Shown piece by piece: positions 61,875 through 64,000 of a stretch of DNA of 64,000 nt. The DNA is taken from contig JAUWBH010000002.1 in NCBI GenBank assembly GCA_030605085.1, forward strand, positions 1 through 64,000, in the 5' to 3' direction. Each line of letters begins with the position of its first letter. The first letter of the stretch is position 1. Under the pieces are notes generated by a model, which had not been told where the DNA came from, did not search any database, and saw only the letters and a list, made by a program, of their open reading frames with translations. Source of the DNA: Promethearchaeota archaeon. Lineage in GTDB: Archaea > Asgardarchaeota > Lokiarchaeia > Sigynarchaeales > SOKP01. Both the position numbers and the translations under genes were made by a program.

Positions 61875-62783
61875 ATGGGTTTTAAGGATTTATTAAATAG
61901 AATTTTCACGAAAGATAAAAAAGTTGTAATCTGTGGACTCGATAACGCAGGTAAATCCACGATGGTGTCGTTTTTACAACAAGGAACCTTCATTGAGCAT
62001 ACTCCCACTATGGGGAAGGATCAATCCACCATTGAAGTTCAAGGTATCCGAATGAACCTGATAGATATGGGAGGGCAAAAAGATTTCCGTGGATTATGGC
62101 TTGGAGAAATGGACGATGCTCAATGTGTTCTTTTTATGGTTGATGCGGCAGATCAAGAAAGATTTAAAGAAGCTAAGATAGAACTTTGGAAATTATCGTC
62201 AATCTTTAAAAAAAAGCCATTAATAGTTTTAGCTAATAAATACGATCTTGAACAGGTAGCAGAATTAAGCGAAATAATTGAAGCGCTCAATTTAAAAGAA
62301 TTACCATCATTTGAAGTTTTCCCCGTTTCATGTAAAACAGGATTAGGACTTGTAGATGCTTTTACAAAAATTTATTATAAATTAACTGGAAAAACTATTA
62401 CCAAAAAGGTATGTCCTAAAGCATTAACAGTTTTCGATCATCTTGGTACACCTTTAACAACAAAAGAGGGGGAATTTTGTACCGAAGATCTGCTTCAAGG
62501 AGGCTTGTTATCGGCAATCACTAATTTTGTAAAAGATTCTTATCATTCCGAATTGAATTCTGTGAAAATGGAAGATAATGTCATAGTTTTGTATAGAACG
62601 AAGCATTTAATGGGATCGCTAATTATAGATGAATCTGATCATATGGACGTTAAAGAAGCAAAAATTGAATTGAAAGAGTTATTGGAACATCTTGAAAATA
62701 TGTGCCCTGAACTAGAAAATAACCAATTAAATTCTGAGAAAATTAATTTTCTCGTCCAACAATATTCTACAAATTTTTTTTAA
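61875..62783 (+). CDS. Arf-type small GTPase with a C-terminal longin/roadblock-like domain
   Basis: 302 residues. GTPase part (1-178): P-loop GLDNAGKST (21-29), switch I TPTMG (near 45), DMGGQKDFRGLW (near 66), ANKYD (near 123) and SCKTG (near 155). DxGGQ and the Trp after it are Arf/Sar marks. The start, MGFKDLLNRIF, has a Gly at position 2 and an amphipathic helix, like eukaryotic Arf. From about 180 a further domain follows: LTVFDHLGTPLTT, LLQGGLLSAITNFVKDS, VIVLYRTKHLMGSLI and a long helix. It resembles a longin or roadblock fold. The fusion suggests a GTPase with its own regulatory domain. Confidence 0.88.
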   Translation: MGFKDLLNRIFTKDKKVVICGLDNAGKSTMVSFLQQGTFIEHTPTMGKDQSTIEVQGIRMNLIDMGGQKDFRGLWLGEMDDAQCVLFMVDAADQERFKEAKIELWKLSSIFKKKPLIVLANKYDLEQVAELSEIIEALNLKELPSFEVFPVSCKTGLGLVDAFTKIYYKLTGKTITKKVCPKALTVFDHLGTPLTTKEGEFCTEDLLQGGLLSAITNFVKDSYHSELNSVKMEDNVIVLYRTKHLMGSLIIDESDHMDVKEAKIELKELLEHLENMCPELENNQLNSEKINFLVQQYSTNFF

Positions 62784-62807
62784 TTTTTTCTTAAAATTAT
62801 CTATGTT

Positions 62808-64000
62808 TTATTTATTTTCAAACATTTTTGATAATTTATCTTGTATTAAATTAACCAAATTCTCGAATTTTGTAATAAATTGATTGACTTCTTTTGCTAT
62901 GCTCGGGTCTAGTTCGCTCGCTTTCTTGAGACATTCAATTGCCTTATTGTGATCCTTTTTTTCGTGAAAACTATAACCGATAAATATCCAAGCTTTTGTA
63001 TATCTCGGATTTAAATCGATTGCTTTTTGATAGCTCTCTATAGCATTGTCCAGCTCGTTTTTATTTTTATAAACATTTCCCTTTCTATACCACGCCATAG
63101 CATATTCCGGGTCAACTTCTATCGCTTTATTAATATACTCCAATGCATCGTCGTAAGAACCTTTAAATTCGTGAACTAAACCTAAATTATTCCACGCTTC
63201 TTTGTAATTTTCATCTAATTCTACTGCTTTATTGTACAATTCAATAGCACTGTCATAAGAGCCCTCTTCTTTATTTAAATAGATATTCCCTAAATTGTAG
63301 TAGGATTCTGCGAAACTGGCATCTAGTTCGATTGCTTTCTGACAGATTTCGGAAGCCTTATCAAAATCCCCTCTTTCTATATCAAACTTGGCTTTATTAT
63401 TTAACTCTTTAAGATATGATTGTTTAACCTTTGTATTCTGTCCACTCTTTATACTTTTATCGTTTATATTTTCAGCAATTGATAATCCTTTCTCGTAATA
63501 TTCAAATGCGTTCTCAAAATTTTTTTCGTTTGCCAACCGATGTCCATAATCCAAAATAGTATTTATGATATCCACCAGCTTGCTATCTCTAATAACTGTA
63601 TATTCTATTAATAAAGCTAAATTAAGAGCGTTCATTATGGGTTCATTTGCCCCATCATATTTATTTTGATCTACTAGTAGATTTCCTTGATCAAGTAGTA
63701 ATTTAATAAGATCCGAATAAACATTATCGATTTGATGCTTTATATCATCAATTTTTTTAGCTCGTTCTTCGGGATTTTTTATCAAGGTTGCCCTATTTAA
63801 TTTTTCTTTTAATTCTTCAAGATTTTCTTTGTATTTTTTTTGTTCTTCTGAAACATAACCATCTGCTACAACTTGTTTCATTTCGGATTGATATATTAAG
63901 TTTTTAATGATACCGACTTGTCTTTCCATCTCTTCAGAGAGGTACATCTTATTAGTTATGGAGAGAGCATCATTAAATATTTCTCTCGCTTTATCATATT
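62808..64000 (-). CDS. TPR-repeat protein, N-terminus beyond the right edge
   Basis: The visible part is about 397 residues. The frame is open past the first ATG (63945-63947) to the end of the window, with YDKAREIFNDALSIT before it, so the gene is cut at its start. The C-terminal 200 residues are six or so TPR units of 34 residues (for example AESYYNLGNIYLNKEEGSYD and AWYRKGNVYKNKNELDNAI). They form a helical scaffold for protein binding. The first part is coiled-coil-like (KENLEELKEKLNRATLIKN). No enzymatic domain is seen. Confidence 0.9.
   Translation of the reverse strand, partial: YDKAREIFNDALSITNKMYLSEEMERQVGIIKNLIYQSEMKQVVADGYVSEEQKKYKENLEELKEKLNRATLIKNPEERAKKIDDIKHQIDNVYSDLIKLLLDQGNLLVDQNKYDGANEPIMNALNLALLIEYTVIRDSKLVDIINTILDYGHRLANEKNFENAFEYYEKGLSIAENINDKSIKSGQNTKVKQSYLKELNNKAKFDIERGDFDKASEICQKAIELDASFAESYYNLGNIYLNKEEGSYDSAIELYNKAVELDENYKEAWNNLGLVHEFKGSYDDALEYINKAIEVDPEYAMAWYRKGNVYKNKNELDNAIESYQKAIDLNPRYTKAWIFIGYSFHEKKDHNKAIECLKKASELDPSIAKEVNQFITKFENLVNLIQDKLSKMFENK

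Overview
The window looks like the chromosome of an Asgard archaeon, most likely a member of Lokiarchaeia. By eye the DNA is strongly AT-rich. It codes for proteins that resemble eukaryotic signature proteins: a Ras/Rab-type GTPase next to a gelsolin-like domain protein, an Arf-type GTPase with an extra C-terminal longin/roadblock-like domain, a stand-alone longin-like protein and two roadblock-like paralogues. It also has archaeal features: a SUI1-type initiation factor with the Cys-rich archaeal N-terminus, and TATA/BRE-like promoters. Genes are short, lie on both strands and form few long operons. The species cannot be fixed from the sequence alone.

Layout. 1-6.2 kb: a co-directional cluster of a left-truncated unknown protein, a MoxR AAA+ ATPase, a DUF5682 protein and a VWA protein; the ATPase and the VWA protein both carry Lys/Ala/Pro-rich tails. 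6.2-7.4 kb: two tandem cold-shock genes with duplicated flanks and a conserved leader hairpin. 7.5-13.7 kb: a zinc-ribbon membrane protein, DUF1326, gelsolin-like protein, Ras-like GTPase, DUF998 and a flavodoxin-ferredoxin fusion. 13.9-16.6 kb: two broken genes, an amidase and a uroporphyrinogen-decarboxylase-like enzyme. 16.7-25.4 kb: phosphoesterase, Mth938-like, acyl-CoA ligase, Fe-S protein, thioesterase, HAD phosphatase, LRR protein, aIF1 (apparently with an AUU start) and a roadblock-like protein. 25.6-27.8 kb: a response regulator and PAS histidine kinase pair.

28-41.5 kb is a catabolic block. It has five short Old-Yellow-Enzyme-family flavoproteins mixed with a DUF401 permease-like protein, an M20 amidohydrolase and a GH3 glycosidase. 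41.7-44.7 kb is an arsenic-type island: gene remnants, a Cys-rich MarR regulator, a palindromic operator candidate, an ArsM with three Cys-Cys repeats and a second methyltransferase. It is followed by an internally deleted TnpB remnant. 45.4-51.2 kb holds an Fe-dependent alcohol dehydrogenase, a CrtC/AttH-like protein, a GPH-type sugar symporter, DUF169 and a LURP-one-like protein.

51.3-56.1 kb is a tight operon of two FAD-linked, Fe-S-containing 2-hydroxyacid dehydrogenases and a LarA-type nickel lactate racemase, consistent with use of both lactate enantiomers. 56.1-64 kb holds a thioredoxin, the longin-like protein, two tandem geranylgeranyl-reductase-like flavoproteins, two seven-helix membrane proteins, the Arf-like GTPase and a TPR protein that runs off the right edge. 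Several genes are decayed (amidase, URO-D-like, one roadblock paralogue, TnpB, smaller fragments). In two of them the premature stop is a TGA at the site of an expected tryptophan.
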